Under the pieces are notes generated by a model, which did not search any database, was not told the DNA's origin, and saw nothing but the letters and a program-made list of their open reading frames with translations. Positions 1 through 10,584 of a stretch of 64,000 nt of DNA are shown in pieces (positions within the stretch are counted from its first letter, which is position 1; every line of letters begins with the position of its first letter). Source of the stretch: Mesorhabditis belari (taxonomy: Eukaryota > Nematoda > Chromadorea > Rhabditida > Rhabditidae); assembly GCA_958450365.1 (NCBI GenBank), contig CAUEEP010000909.1:1-64000 (forward strand), given 5' to 3'. The position numbers and the translations under genes are program-made.

Positions 1-1963
1 AGCCATCCCCACTTTCGATTCGAAGACATAGAAGTGGTTCAGAAGTTCCTGTCTTCTCTTGCTCACTAGCTCCCGAAGTAGCTTGCCGATAAGAATATGT
101 GGCTCTCGGTCTTCGACAACCACATTTTCGGCTCTCAAAGCATCTCCTGGACGGATGGTGGCTGATAGCATTTTCGCAACAATTCTCTCAACAACAAGTA
201 CCTCCATCTCGAAATTCGGTCCGTTCTTCACTTTGAGTTCAATGTCCGCTTTTCGGCAGGTCATCGTTTGACTGCCGGCAAATGTGTTGACAAGGAACTG
301 CTTTGGCGGACCGGTCACAAGCTTGAGAGCATCAGCTGCTTGTCTCGTCATGTACGTTTTGTTGGCACCACAGTCGAAGAACGCTAGTGTTGTGCCCGTG
401 ATTTGGCTGTCTGGGTTGAAGAGACGCACTTCCCCAGTCACCAACGCTTCACCGTCTCGCAAACGATCAGCCGAAATCACTACCGCCTCCGGACCCAATG
501 CTGGGGTCGCATTTGTGAATGAACGAGGAGGGTTGGCTTGAACCCTTGGAGGTCGGTACTGTGCTTGCTGCTGTTTCGCTGGAACGTTTGATGGCTTCTG
601 GTCAGCCCCTTTTGAGCACAAGGATGTGTGGTGCGGTTTGTTGCAGGTGCGGCATCCTTTTGATCGGCAATTGTTCAAACCATGCCCGCCTCGCAGACAG
701 TTGTAGCACAGTTTGAACTCTTTCGCCTTTCTCCAGCGCTCTTGTACCGGCAGGGGGCACTCAGTGGACCAATGAGTGTCCTGGGTTCGACAAAAGCCGC
801 AAGCTTTTTGTCTCGCATCGAGCACCTTTTGTGGGACCGGCTGAAATGTGTCCCGTTTGCCGCCACCTTTCTGTTGTTGCTTTGCGAAGTTCTGGACCGC
901 GGGCAAGGTCGTGAACTTCTCCGTGGGGATCCCTTGGAAGTGCAGCGAATCTCGCTCGGCTGCTGCATGCATGATTTTCCCGAGCGATTCTCTCAATGCC
1001 TCTAGATCCCATTTTGAGTGGTCGATCTTTTTCGCAAAGACTTGCGCCTCGAGCCATTTCGGCAGTGCTCTCTCCACCGCCAAGCGAATAGCTTCCGATT
1101 CTCCCGTCATCTGGAGGCTATTCGCTTGCTGCACCAAGGCTTCCATTTCGTCGACAAACGCGACCGTTTCTCTGTAGCCCTCTCCCGATTTCTGCAGACT
1201 CAGAATCTTCTGAAGGAGAGCATTCTTTAGCTTTGTTTCATCCCCGAATCGGGCTCTCAACCTCTCTCTCACAAGCTTGTAGTTCTCTTTCGTCAGGTCG
1301 AAGCCAGCCACTGCTTTCGCGGCTTCACCTTTTCAAGTGTGGCATCATGTACGTGAGTTTGACATCGTCATCCCACGGTTGACAGTCTACGGTTCGATCA
1401 AACGCTTGAAAGAACCGTCTGAACGTTGCGCTTCCCTCGAGATCCGGCAGTGGCATTTTGGCAACTTTAAAATGCTGAGCCGGTGCTGTGGTAGCGGGTG
1501 TCGTGGCACTCGCTGTGGAAACTGTGGGCGTCAGCGGGGTGGCCACTGTTGTCGACGTGGGCTTTGAGGCTCTTTTGCTCTCGATATCCACAAGTTTCCG
1601 TTCGCCAGAAGCAATCAATCTTTTGAACTGAGTGATGAGCATGTGAGCGTGGTCTCGGGCATATTCCGGACCATCCTCAGTCTCCATGTACTTCTTCATC
1701 ACGTCGTCCTCCGCCGCTTTTTCTTCCGCATTCAGTGTCGCCATGAGGGCAAACCATCTGTCCTCGCATTCGTTGAATTTCCGCAGATAGCTTTCGATTT
1801 CCGACACCTTTTCTTGTAAAAACTCAACACCCTGTTTGACGTGTGTTGAAAGGTACGATTCAAGCAATTTTTTAGTATTCTCATCTTCTCCGGTGATCGC
1901 TGCATTCAACTCCTTGAATTTGTTGATTGCTCTGGTGTACCGACTTCTGATAGTTGAGCTCAT
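1..1963 (-). pseudogene. BEL/Pao Gag plus N-terminal Pol (zinc knuckles, aspartic protease), frameshifted
   Basis: The likely start is the ATG at 1963-1961, where a helical Gag N-terminus begins (MSSTIRSRYTRAINKF). The first frame reaches the Pao-type core KMPLPDLEGSATFRRFFQ around 1450 and ends at a TGA at 1327-1325. The frame one base over stays open from about 1331 to base 1. That second frame shows CCHC-like knuckles between about 600 and 800 (CGFCRTQDTHWSTEC, CYNCLRGGHGLNNC, GCRTCNKPHHTSLC) and a retropepsin-like site FFDCGAN near 370-390. Gag packages element RNA, and the protease would cleave the polyprotein. The break lies in a run of four A (minus strand) inside the Gag core, so a one-base insertion is the simplest explanation. 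A programmed +1 shift is the alternative. Confidence 0.8.
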
Positions 1964-2594
1964 TTTGAATTGTGCAGTCTCGGGCTGCTTGTTGTACGGT
2001 GGCTTGTGATGCTCTCGGCGGTCGCGTTGTGACCCTCTCTCCGAAGAGCTCTTTACAAATGGACTGTGTACGAAAGGGATGAGCTGTCGCGCTCTCCACT
2101 CGCGGCGCTTTCTTCCCCGCTCTCGCTTTCGTCTTTGGCCGCTGCCTCTCGTCGGGACAGCGACGCTTGCTTGTGGGGCACTCTCCGTATGCACCTCTCT
2201 GCTCTCACGTTGGTGGGGACGCTCTCTCAGTGGTCCCACTCTTCGCGTGGTCTCTCTCGAGTGATCCCTTCCTCGCTTTCTTGAAGGCGATTCACTCACA
2301 CGACGTCGGCCTTCTCTCTTCCGCTCGTGTACCCTCGCTTTTCTCGCTCGTCCTTTTCTCCGTCGAGGCACTCTCTCACGCTCGGCTCTCTCTTCTCGAC
2401 GGTTCCCTTTCTTTTCGTCGGTTTTCTCTCTTGTGACACTCTTTTTGTGGCTACTCGTTGGTGGCTCAAAAATGGATTGGAGGCTCACCTTGATCGGACG
2501 TCTGTCGAGTAGTTCCAGTTGACCCACGTGGTTCACGCTGACCAGTGCAGAATTCACGGGCCTCACCAGGTTTCGTAGTTGGACTGCGCACCAA
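1964..2594 (-). other. Leader of the BEL/Pao element with a long Arg/Glu-rich open frame
   Basis: Between the LTR and the Gag ATG, the Gag frame stays open on the minus strand for about 200 codons and would encode a very basic, Arg/Glu/Ser-rich segment (for example RREERAERERVPRRRKGR). The strand is purine-rich, so few stops are expected by chance. Next to the LTR lies TGGTGCGCAG at 2592-2583 (minus strand), the usual place and TGG start of a tRNA primer-binding site. I could not match it to a particular tRNA. Confidence 0.5.
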
Positions 2595-2910
2595 TGTGCA
2601 ATGTCGTGCGAGAATACCGATAGGGGCGTTGATTATTAGATATTTATTCTGAATCTAGCAAGAAATACAATAAAATAGGATTAATCGTTGGTTCAGTGTT
2701 TCATGGCAATACAAAAGGAATACGAAAGGAATACGGAGAGAATATGAAAAGTGCCAATGTAAAGTGGGCTCCGACCCTTTTATCCGTCCCTTTATCTTAA
2801 AAGCAATCTTTCAGAGGCGGGACAAGAAAACCAGACATTCAAATCAAAACATTAAATAAGATTTCACAGAAAAGAACCACTTTTCTGCACAACTCACAAC
2901 AACTGACACA
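2595..2910 (-). repeat. Putative 5' LTR of the BEL/Pao element
   Basis: The segment has short inverted ends TGTG...CACA (minus strand 5' TGTGTCAGTTG, 3' ending TGCACA) and stops next to the presumed primer-binding site. A TATA-like GGATAAAAGGG lies on the minus strand around 2770-2785. The length of about 316 bp is normal for an LTR. The 3' LTR is outside the window, so the outer border at 2910 is inferred from the terminal dinucleotides only. Confidence 0.5.
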
Positions 2911-4249
2911 GCATCGTCTAGACGATTTCTCTGAAGATCGCAAAGGAGCTCGAACAACAGAAACGTCCGTTTTGATATTTTTAAAAATTATAATTGATAA
3001 ACATATAGAAAGAGAACTATCAGTTTGACTAAAGTATTTTGACTTTTAATGATTCGTGTTATAAAATAGGTGAAGCATTCTTGTTCTAACAAATAATCTC
3101 ATCACATAACACGGTGAACGTGATTACGGCTCTCGTGAAGCATGATCTTTATATTTAAGTATTCGTTAAATCAAAGTGGTGACTTTGTTTGATTTCCGGT
3201 GCGGGCAGTGTTCGGGTGAGCAGCTCGACAAAGAGCAAGAGCCGACGCCAAAGACACAACAACGATGAATTTTGTCTAGAAGGATTGCAATGGAATCACC
3301 CCCAAGAGTCTTGTAGGCGGGAAAATCTTCCCTTTTCCCCACAATGCACCACATTGCCATCAATATTTTAAGTTTTTAAAATCTTTTCATCTTTCTCCGC
3401 GAATTCTTATTCTTTTCTATAAACTTTTCTTCCATGAGTCTATACTTCATATCAAGCCTCCTGTGGCGAATTGCCACTGCTCTGCAGTGAGTCAAAATTC
3501 AATACAAGTTAAAATTCAAGGTTGGATGGATAAACTACCGTAATCAGTCACTAGATGATATTCAGCTGTCCGGTTGTTGTAGCTTGTATACTTAAAAAAC
3601 CCATTCTTTAAACTTTGCTTTTGAGTGAGTTTGTTGTTCTCCATTTTTGTTCTTTATTTTCTTTTTTCACATTCAAGTGTTGATTTAAGTGATGATAGTG
3701 CCAAGTTGCTCCAGTTTGAGCGAAGTTGCCCTAATAAGTGAAAGTTGGATAGAGTGGTGCGTTTCCAAAGAAGACCACTATTGAACCACAGCGAGACACA
3801 CAGTCTCACAAGAAATTATATAGATCAAAACATCAACATATATTTCTTACACCTCCTACTTTCTCGGTGCACTCGGTTTCATCCATCTCTTAATACAATG
3901 TTAACTACAACTTCAAGAAAGTCTAGGATTCAAGATCTTAAATTTTGACTCAAACTCGAGCCTATTCGAATCTCAATCTCTGTGGGGGTAATTTTGAATT
4001 ACAGTACATTTTACAGTTTTCACTTCAGCTTCGAATTAGGCCAATTTGGAACCGAATTCGTCAATCAGCTCCCGATAACGTTCATAATTATTCATATTAA
4101 AAATCAGTTTTCAAAATCTTGTGAGATTGAAAGAAACTGCATCTAGATATATCAAATATGATTCCTGATTAGATCCCGGACTAGATGGAAACAAAATATT
4201 CTAAAGATGAAAAAAGTTAGCTCACCTGCTCATCTTCTTCTGTGTCCTC
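2911..4249. other. Intergenic DNA, no convincing gene
   Basis: The stretch is AT-rich and has no good coding signal. A perfect 14-bp palindrome ATCGTCTAGACGAT lies directly outside the putative LTR end (from about 2913). The minus-strand frame at 3363-3166 is open for 65 codons, Cys-rich and GC-richer than its surroundings, but I do not recognise it. A short minus-strand frame near 4085-4030 (ending RELIDEFGSKLA) looks protein-like, but no acceptor joins it to an upstream exon. Confidence 0.4.
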
Positions 4250-5683
4250 AAATGAGAGGGGTGGCGCCGCCTGTCCTGTCATTCTTTCCAAACTAGAGAT
4301 TAAATTGTTCAATATAACTACAAAAATATAACCTTGATGTCCAGTGTATGATCGGCAGCCATGTTCGAGTTGAAGTCAATGCCCAAGGCAAACGAATAAA
4401 TATTCTTTTCTTCTGGTGATGTCAGCTGCAGGCCAAAATAAATAGAGACAAAGTGCGAAAGTTACGATTTGCGTAGCAACAAATGTTTTTCACGGGGTGA
4501 GCGGAGCACATTCTCTTCTTCTCTTCTTGCTGGCGCTGCATGTGAGCGTCAACCACCTACCATTCAAACTTTCGAAAAGTACAGGGTATCCGAAAAAAAG
4601 GCACAAGTTTCTAAAACACTTTAAGTGGCTCAAAGTGGTCGCGAATTTTTGATATTTTTACTTCCAACATGATATTTTACCCCGGATGATCTCCTATACA
4701 AGAAATTTCCACAATACCACCACCATAGCCAGCGCCACCGAGCTAAGACGGCACTGTTTTTAAAGTGCCTTTTTTAAGTTTTGATTTGTTTTCCTTTCTC
4801 AATAGGTTTTTTGTAAACAATTAGCTTCTACGACATCTGTTTTTATTTGCCAGTTCTTTTTCAAAAACTTTGTTTGCACTAATCGTTCTTTATAAGCCCA
4901 AAAACTCTTTATTTTTTATAAAGCCAAACCGTGTTCATGAGACCATCTGTCCAGCTGTCTAACTATTTACTTCTACATGCTCCGAAGATCCTAACCTCAA
5001 GCTTAAACAATTTCTAGCATTCATGGTTTACCGGGGAGGATGTCTTCTGCATGAATATCCCTCATTGACGAGTCCAGTAGCGACCAACTTTTCTCATCAT
5101 TCGACCACCACTTCTTCATTTCCAAAACCGCAAATTGAAAAAATTTTGAGAACTTGTAAATAAATGAGCAGGGCTCTTTGTTTGGATGCGCTTAATAGCG
5201 AGTATTTTAAAACAACATACTTGGGAAGGAAAAACTGCTAAAATGCACTTTAAAAAACAGATTTTGTAGAAGCTAATTGTTTACAAAAACATATTAGGAA
5301 AGGAAAACAAATAAAAACTTAAAAAGCCCTTTAGAAAACAGTTGTCTTATGGCAGGTGGTGGTATGGGAAAGGCCTCTCTGACCAGGGGATCATGATATG
5401 GTAAAGATCTTGACAAATATCTAAAAATTTGCGACCCCAGAAAATCATTTTTGCACCATACCTACCACTTTGAGCCACTTTTTTAGAAATTTGAGACAAA
5501 GTGATTTTTCTCGGACACCCTGTACCTGGTGAAATGGAAAAAACCGATGGGCAATAAAGAGCGTGAACGGCTTGTATTTCTCCTGTTTTAACTTCAGAAA
5601 GTTTGTTGTCTGGGTACACCCATTCTTCTTCGACATCATGTCTTTCGTTAATCTTCCCATGATTTTCTCTCGCTTCGTTTCTT
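4250..5683 (-). CDS. Tentative small gene, unrecognised; intron carries a foldback transposon
   Basis: Three minus-strand pieces can be joined in phase. Exon 1 starts at an ATG near 5664 (MGRLTKDMMSKKNG) and ends at 5526 (FIAHRFFPFHQ). Exon 2 is about 4430-4337 (LTSPEEKNIYSFALGIDF) behind a CTGCAG acceptor. Exon 3 begins near 4295 and stops near 4252, or continues in another frame to a CAG/GTGAGC donor at about 4202. The result is about 100 residues, mostly polar, with no domain I can name. The frame ambiguity in exon 3 and the uncertain 5' end make this weak. It could be a decayed gene. Confidence 0.3.
4582..5522. mobile_element. 941-bp foldback DNA element, CAGGGTRTCCG ends, TA duplication
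   Basis: The left end CAGGGTATCCGAAAAA and right end TTCTCGGACACCCTG are inverted copies, each flanked by TA (4580-4581 and 5523-5524). The inverted homology continues inward: GTAAACAATTAGCTTCTAC near 4815 matches its complement near 5265. There is no transposase frame, so this is a non-autonomous Tc1/mariner-type element. Its right TA forms part of a candidate splice donor (see findings). Confidence 0.8.
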
Positions 5684-6879
5684 CCCGCTTCCGTTGCCCC
5701 AAGATCGACCCCTATAAGTTAGAGCTTCATTTTAAAAATATCAATCCTAAAGTACTATGAAAAGAATATTATAATATACACTTCAAGGCCGGATCCATTG
5801 TTCTTTCCTTTCAATTTCCCAAATATCGTTTTTCAACTTTTCCCTGAATATCGAAGTAAAAACAAGTTTTACTTAAGAGCTTTACTTTTGAAGTTCCCCT
5901 TACTACTGAACAACCTTTTATCACTTACCAAGCTATACCAATCAATTGTCTAATTACGCTCAGGGGACTCCAGTATTCTACCTACAGTAAGTATCGTTAC
6001 AGTATATCCTGCTTAAATGTTCCTACGGTGCTCACCTCCAGTTAGTCAAATGTTTGCACCACTAATTCAAGGTTAGAGTTTTCGAAAAAGTGATCGCGGA
6101 TTTGCAGTTTGACGAGTTTACGGTCGTTTTGAGTCCCGTCTGCCCAATCAATTCTACTCCATCACTTTAATGAAAGTGGCGTCAGAGATAGAGATATTGG
6201 CGTGATCTGAAAACTATCCTTAATGCGTAAGAATTTCCACTATAGATTAGTTTTGCCAAGTTTACGCGATAATTTTATCCTGTTTCGGCTCATTAATACA
6301 CTAATGTCTGTTGATAATGTTTTTACGTCTAATTGTACTCAAAGTTTTACCCTCGAATAGATTTTAACTGAAGGATCACACTAACTACAATATATCCTGG
6401 AAATCAGCGCAATCATTGGGTTAAAATTGTTAGAGTAGCTCATTGTCAGAGAATAGGTGCCTAGATAACCAACTGACTGACAACACAAGAAAGCTATCTG
6501 TAACTTTATGAATAAATAACCCGACGGATTTTAGTTGCTGCATTAAAAGAAGCTTCGCATATATAGGTACTACTTCACTCCCAAATCATGAATACCTAAC
6601 GATAGTAACTTAAAAACAAATGTTTAGATCTTGTGCAGCTGGTTAGAATCTGAATTAAGCCGAGAGTTAGAGACACATATCTTTTTACAATAACTCCCCA
6701 AACCCGAAATGAATCTCTTTTATGTAGAATTTCTTTGATGGTTCCCAAAATAGATTAAAAAGAGTTATTTGTTCTTTTGTTTTCAAATCGACAAATCGCG
6801 CCAGCAACTGGATAACGATAGCTATGCAATCACCAAGTCAAGAAAGAGCACTCTGTCTGTGAAATCAATTTCTAAGAGA
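5684..6879. other. Intergenic DNA, nothing recognised
   Basis: AT-rich sequence with scattered stops in all frames. I see no gene, repeat pair or RNA structure that I can support. Confidence 0.5.
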
Positions 6880-7430
6880 AAAATTCTACTTTCCTGAAAA
6901 TACCTCAAGCACCAATAAAAATTCGATTTTCGAATACGCCGGATTATCTGGAATGAAGCGGCTAATCGATTCGAAAAAAGCTGAAATTTCCTTGAAAAGA
7001 AGCCCTGGCTGGATGGAGTCGTTCTTGAGGCGCCATCAACTTTCTTTGAGGGCACCAACAACAACTTGTCAAAAAGCTGCCCCCTTCAGAGCGAATTTGA
7101 GAAGGCTATCGTCGAGCACATTCTGAGGCTGAACAAGACAATCGAAGAAGGCGATTACAAGCACATTGTTGCTTGCAATGAGACCAGCGGTTTGACTGGA
7201 TGCTTCGACGAGCAAGTGCATCGAAGCGGTTTCCGGAGCCAAAGAAGTTGGTGTTAGAGATCAGAGACGGAAATCGGACAGACACGGAAATCCGGACAGA
7301 CACGGGGAAATCGAAGACCTCTTGGGGCCTTTCGCATCGACGGGATTTCAAGGATATCGAGGAATTGATGATCAAGCAAATGATGGATTCATTGATTTGG
7401 ATTTTTGGATGTTTCTATTGATTTCGCTTG
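6880..7430 (+). pseudogene. Relic of a pogo/CENP-B-like (DDE_1) transposase
   Basis: In broken frames the plus strand reads like a CENP-B/Tc5-type DNA-binding domain followed by the start of a DDE domain. The pieces are GWMESFLRRHQLSLRAPTTT near 7010-7065, a helical FEKAIVEHILRLNKTIEEGD in another frame near 7090-7155, and LDASTSKCIEAVSGAKEVGV near 7198-7255, which corresponds to the DETxVWLD...GxKxV region of that family. At least two frameshifts and internal stops separate them. No inverted repeats were found. The family call rests on remembered patterns. Confidence 0.5.
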
Positions 7431-8392
7431 TTAGTTATTTTGTTTTCCGTTTTGCTGTTAAATTTTCAAATGGTTAAAACCAAAAACTAAAGAAAAAGGG
7501 TTTGCTTTTGAAAAATTGTTTGAATGTGTCCTGATTTGGTAACTTGAATAATGTGTGTAAAATAGTAACCCCCCTCTAATAGTTACCCCACCCTAGAGGG
7601 GGAGGGAAAAATGGTACCCCCATGGGTCCAAATTTACAGTATTTACGGTAATTTTGCAAGCATAAGCTCGAACGATACTTGCTTCATAGTACAGATCGAA
7701 ATTGATTTCTTGGCTTCATTCACAATGACTCATCAAGTGCTGCTCTGTGCTGTAAATATTTAGCACCGCCGCTGCGATTTACATTCGAATTAGTCAATTT
7801 ATAATCCAAACGGCAGTGCCAAAGTAAGAAAAACGTGAAACGATCTAACAGTGCAGATTATCTGGCCTCAATTCCCGTCTTGTAAGGCCTTGAACTGTTC
7901 TCTCCGAATATGGTTATATATATTGTTAAAATGGATTTTTTTCTAGTCAGTTTTTAAGTTTGTTTGCTTCTCGATTTTGTTTTTGAATGAACCTCGTTCA
8001 ATCTGAGTTCTTCATTTTCAACATGTATTTTATCATTTGCACCGATGGTAAGACTTCGAACTGACTCTCCCCAAAGTCCCTCAAAAAGTTAACCTTGTAT
8101 TGTGTTACCACCTTGTAGCCTTGCTATAACGCATGTTGCTGGCCATTCTCTTACTTTCCATGTAGTCGGTAGCCGTGCAAGGTTTGAAAAATTTAAATTT
8201 TTCGTCATTTCCTCCCTAACCCGTTCAGTTGCTAGCGCGTGATGCATCAATTGATTTTATATCTCCGAAACCTTTAGTTTACTTTCCTTCTTTGGTCTTG
8301 TTTGTTTGTCATCAACTCGTTTTATCTGTCAATCTGTTGATTTGTATTTTGCATCCTCCTTCACGGTTGGTAGAGCGAAACCAAACTGAAGA
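7431..8392. other. Intergenic DNA between relics
   Basis: No gene is seen. A small G/C-rich hairpin-capable patch (CCCTCTAATAG ... CCTAGAGGGGG) lies at about 7573-7605 in otherwise AT-rich sequence. Confidence 0.5.
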
Positions 8393-9045
8393 ATGCCACC
8401 AAAGTTCGGATCCAGCTGAGATCAAGATCGTCTACTTGCGTTGTGTGGGCGGAGAAGTCGGAGCCACATCGAGATCTCGCACCCAAAGTTGGGCCCCCTG
8501 GATCAGCACAATCAAAAATCCCTATGCAAGTTTTTCGTGGAAAAATATTGGTTCTGGGTACAAGCTCCAGACTGTCCCCCTCCAGACTACCCCCGCTAGA
8601 GTAATTGGGGCAGACGAATAGCGCCTTTTATAAACCAAAGTTCATATTTTATTTTAGTCGCCAAAGAAGAAGTCGGGGGACGCAAGACTGGAAAGGATTG
8701 AAGTTCACCTGCAAGCTCACCCATCCAGAACAGAAACGCCAAGATCGACGTGGCGCCATCGGCTGTGTCTCTCATCATCAAGGAACCTCTGGAGCCACCT
8801 CGCAACAGAAAAAGAAGGTCAAAAACCCTCAAACAGACAACAGGAGATCTCACCATCGACACCATCAACAAAATCGCGCGTGGACCATGCGCAGTCGTTC
8901 AATGGCAAAGAAGCTTGAAGGGAACGGTGAAGAGGAGATCTTACGGAACCGCTCAATCGGTTGGCTGCATCATTGATGGACAACACCCACACGACGTCAT
9001 CGACTCGATCAACAATGGCGACATCGAGATCCCAGCTGGACAGGA
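8393..9045 (+). pseudogene. rpl-12: Pseudogene of ribosomal protein L12 (uL11), with intron remnant
   Basis: The ATG at 8393 opens MPPKF and, after one extra G, the frame continues as PAEIKIVYLRCVGGEVGATS, the hallmark N-terminus of eukaryotic 60S protein L12. Later pieces are DWKGLKFTCKLT, PSAVSLIIKE, GDLTIDTINKIARG, and a C-terminus GTAQSVGCIIDGQHPHD and INNGDIEIPAG ending near 9040. At least four indels shift the frame. The middle (about 8505-8655) is an intron remnant with an intact TTTTATTTTAG acceptor before SPKK, so this is a duplicated, unprocessed copy. A working copy must exist elsewhere in the genome. Confidence 0.9.
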
Positions 9046-9619
9046 TGATTTCTGGCTTTTATGTTGTCGTATGGTTTCGTTAGTCGTTTTTATTTTTCAT
9101 TGACCTGTTATTATGTTTTTCTTTGCTCTTCGGTCTTAACTCTCATTCTTTTAGTTGTGACGTAATGACACCTCAACTGCGTTTCTCGAAGGATTTTGAT
9201 TCTTTCACGGTGGAGACCGGATCATTTTGGACCTGGTCTATGGCAAAAAGGCTTTTCCGTCTGCTTGTCTGATCCAACGGCGAAAAAGGAAATTCTCACT
9301 TTGGGCAACACGAAGCTCTTCTTGCCGGAGGTGCTCTTTATTCCGTTAATTCAATTTCTATAGAGTAGATAATTTATTAGATACTGGGATATAATATCAT
9401 ATGAGAGTAATCATGCTTAATCTGCAAATCGTGTTCATGATCTAGGTTAAGCCAAGCAAAGCAAGGTCAGTTTATATATCTCCTTTTTATTATTATATTG
9501 ACACTAGCTGATTTGAAAGGAAACATCCCGGAGAATCTATAAAGTGCAACATTTTTTATTTCTTTCTTTAGATGAATTCAAGATCGTCCAATCTTACGAC
9601 GTTTGTCGAAGACACGAAA
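9046..9619. other. Intergenic DNA with a possible actin-related-protein fragment
   Basis: At about 9235-9350 one plus frame reads CLSDPTAKKEILTLGNTKLF followed by LPEVLF. This resembles the strand-turn 'DG..I.(L)GN.RF..PE.LF.P' of actin-family proteins. The match is one short block without flanking support, and a frame break precedes it. It could be another gene relic like the neighbouring rpl-12 copy. Confidence 0.25.
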
Positions 9620-9624
9620 CACCC

Positions 9625-9995
9625 CACAACGGCGCGCGAAAATTTTTCTGGTCAAAATTAAAGTTTGACATACCATTCGACGTAAAAATTGCGCCGCTGA
9701 TTCCGAATCTGAAACTTTTTTAAAATCGGTTCGGACAGTTTTTCTTAAAAATGAGATTTACCCAAGTTAAAAGCACTCGAAACCACGTATACTTCAGGAT
9801 GGACCAAAATCCCCGGCGAATTTTAAAGATATTTTCTTTCTGGTCATTTTAAGACAAAAAACGTCCCAAACCATTGATTTTGAGGTCAGATAAATCGTTT
9901 TGAAAATCGCAATGGATGACCTACAGCGAACCCGCGCACAATAGCAAGGGTCGAATTCTAAATGCAATCAATTCAAAATTTACGGCTGAATTTTT
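9625..9995 (+). repeat. Left terminal inverted repeat of the Transib-like element
   Basis: It pairs with about 12035-12435 in inverse orientation. Shared blocks include GTTTGACATACCATTCGACG and GAACCCGCGCACAATAG-type sequence with scattered differences. The divergence between arms (roughly one change per 8-10 bases by eye) suggests an old insertion. Confidence 0.85.
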
Positions 9996-10584
9996 TTAAC
10001 CTTTTATATAGCTTTTTTGTCAAGAGTTTTTGTTCATTTTACTATTTTAGATTTATTCTTTTCATATTTTCCCTTTTTAAGTTTCCTGTATATTACTTAT
10101 TCTACTTAAAACATAAAATTCAATTGACATTCTATGAAAATATTCATTTCAGGGATGGTGGAGCAGAAGACAACGGACTTGCAAACAAAGCCGCACGGAA
10201 AAAGCAGGTTGAGATGCAATTGGAAAAGAAACAACAAAAAGGATGCAATCAAATCTAAGATGAGTTCCCTAACGTATAAAAGGCTAATCAAACGGAAATC
10301 ACGGAATTTAAAACTACTTAAGCAACTCGGTCACGCTTAATTGTTGCCAGAAGAATCAAGCTTGTAAAGTATAGGATAGCGCCAAAGAAAGTGATGGGCA
10401 AGAGAATTTCGAAAGGATTTCTATCTCCAGTTCAAACGTTAAGCTTATTTTCCAAATCTAAAATCACACGAGTTGCTCATCGACCTTTATTCAAGCCATT
10501 CTCGAAATTTTGCTACTGAATACATGATGAGAAAGCTTTCGGATTCGATTACGAGCAAAGTGGAATACGGAACGGGCAAAATGT

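Larger units (their letters stand above)
1..2910 (-). mobile_element. BEL/Pao LTR retrotransposon, 5' half, cut by window edge
   Basis: On the minus strand, from the right end leftwards, this reads 5' LTR, leader, Gag and the start of Pol. Gag has the conserved core seen in Pao-type elements, then zinc knuckles, then an aspartic protease, the expected BEL/Pao order. Reverse transcriptase, integrase and the 3' LTR would lie left of base 1. One frameshift breaks the coding region near 1330. The base composition (GC-richer, few A/T runs) differs from the neighbouring AT-rich DNA. The class assignment is fairly sure; the family is not known. Confidence 0.85.

Noticed and set aside
3166..3363. 65-codon Cys-rich minus-strand frame
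   Set aside because: No start context, no splice partners and no recognisable motif; kept only as a remark in the intergenic entry.
9962..10258. 98-codon open frame inside the left part of the Transib-like element
   Set aside because: Its first half is Phe-rich AT sequence, and it crosses the inner border of the TIR; only the last third (about 10150 on) might belong to the transposase.
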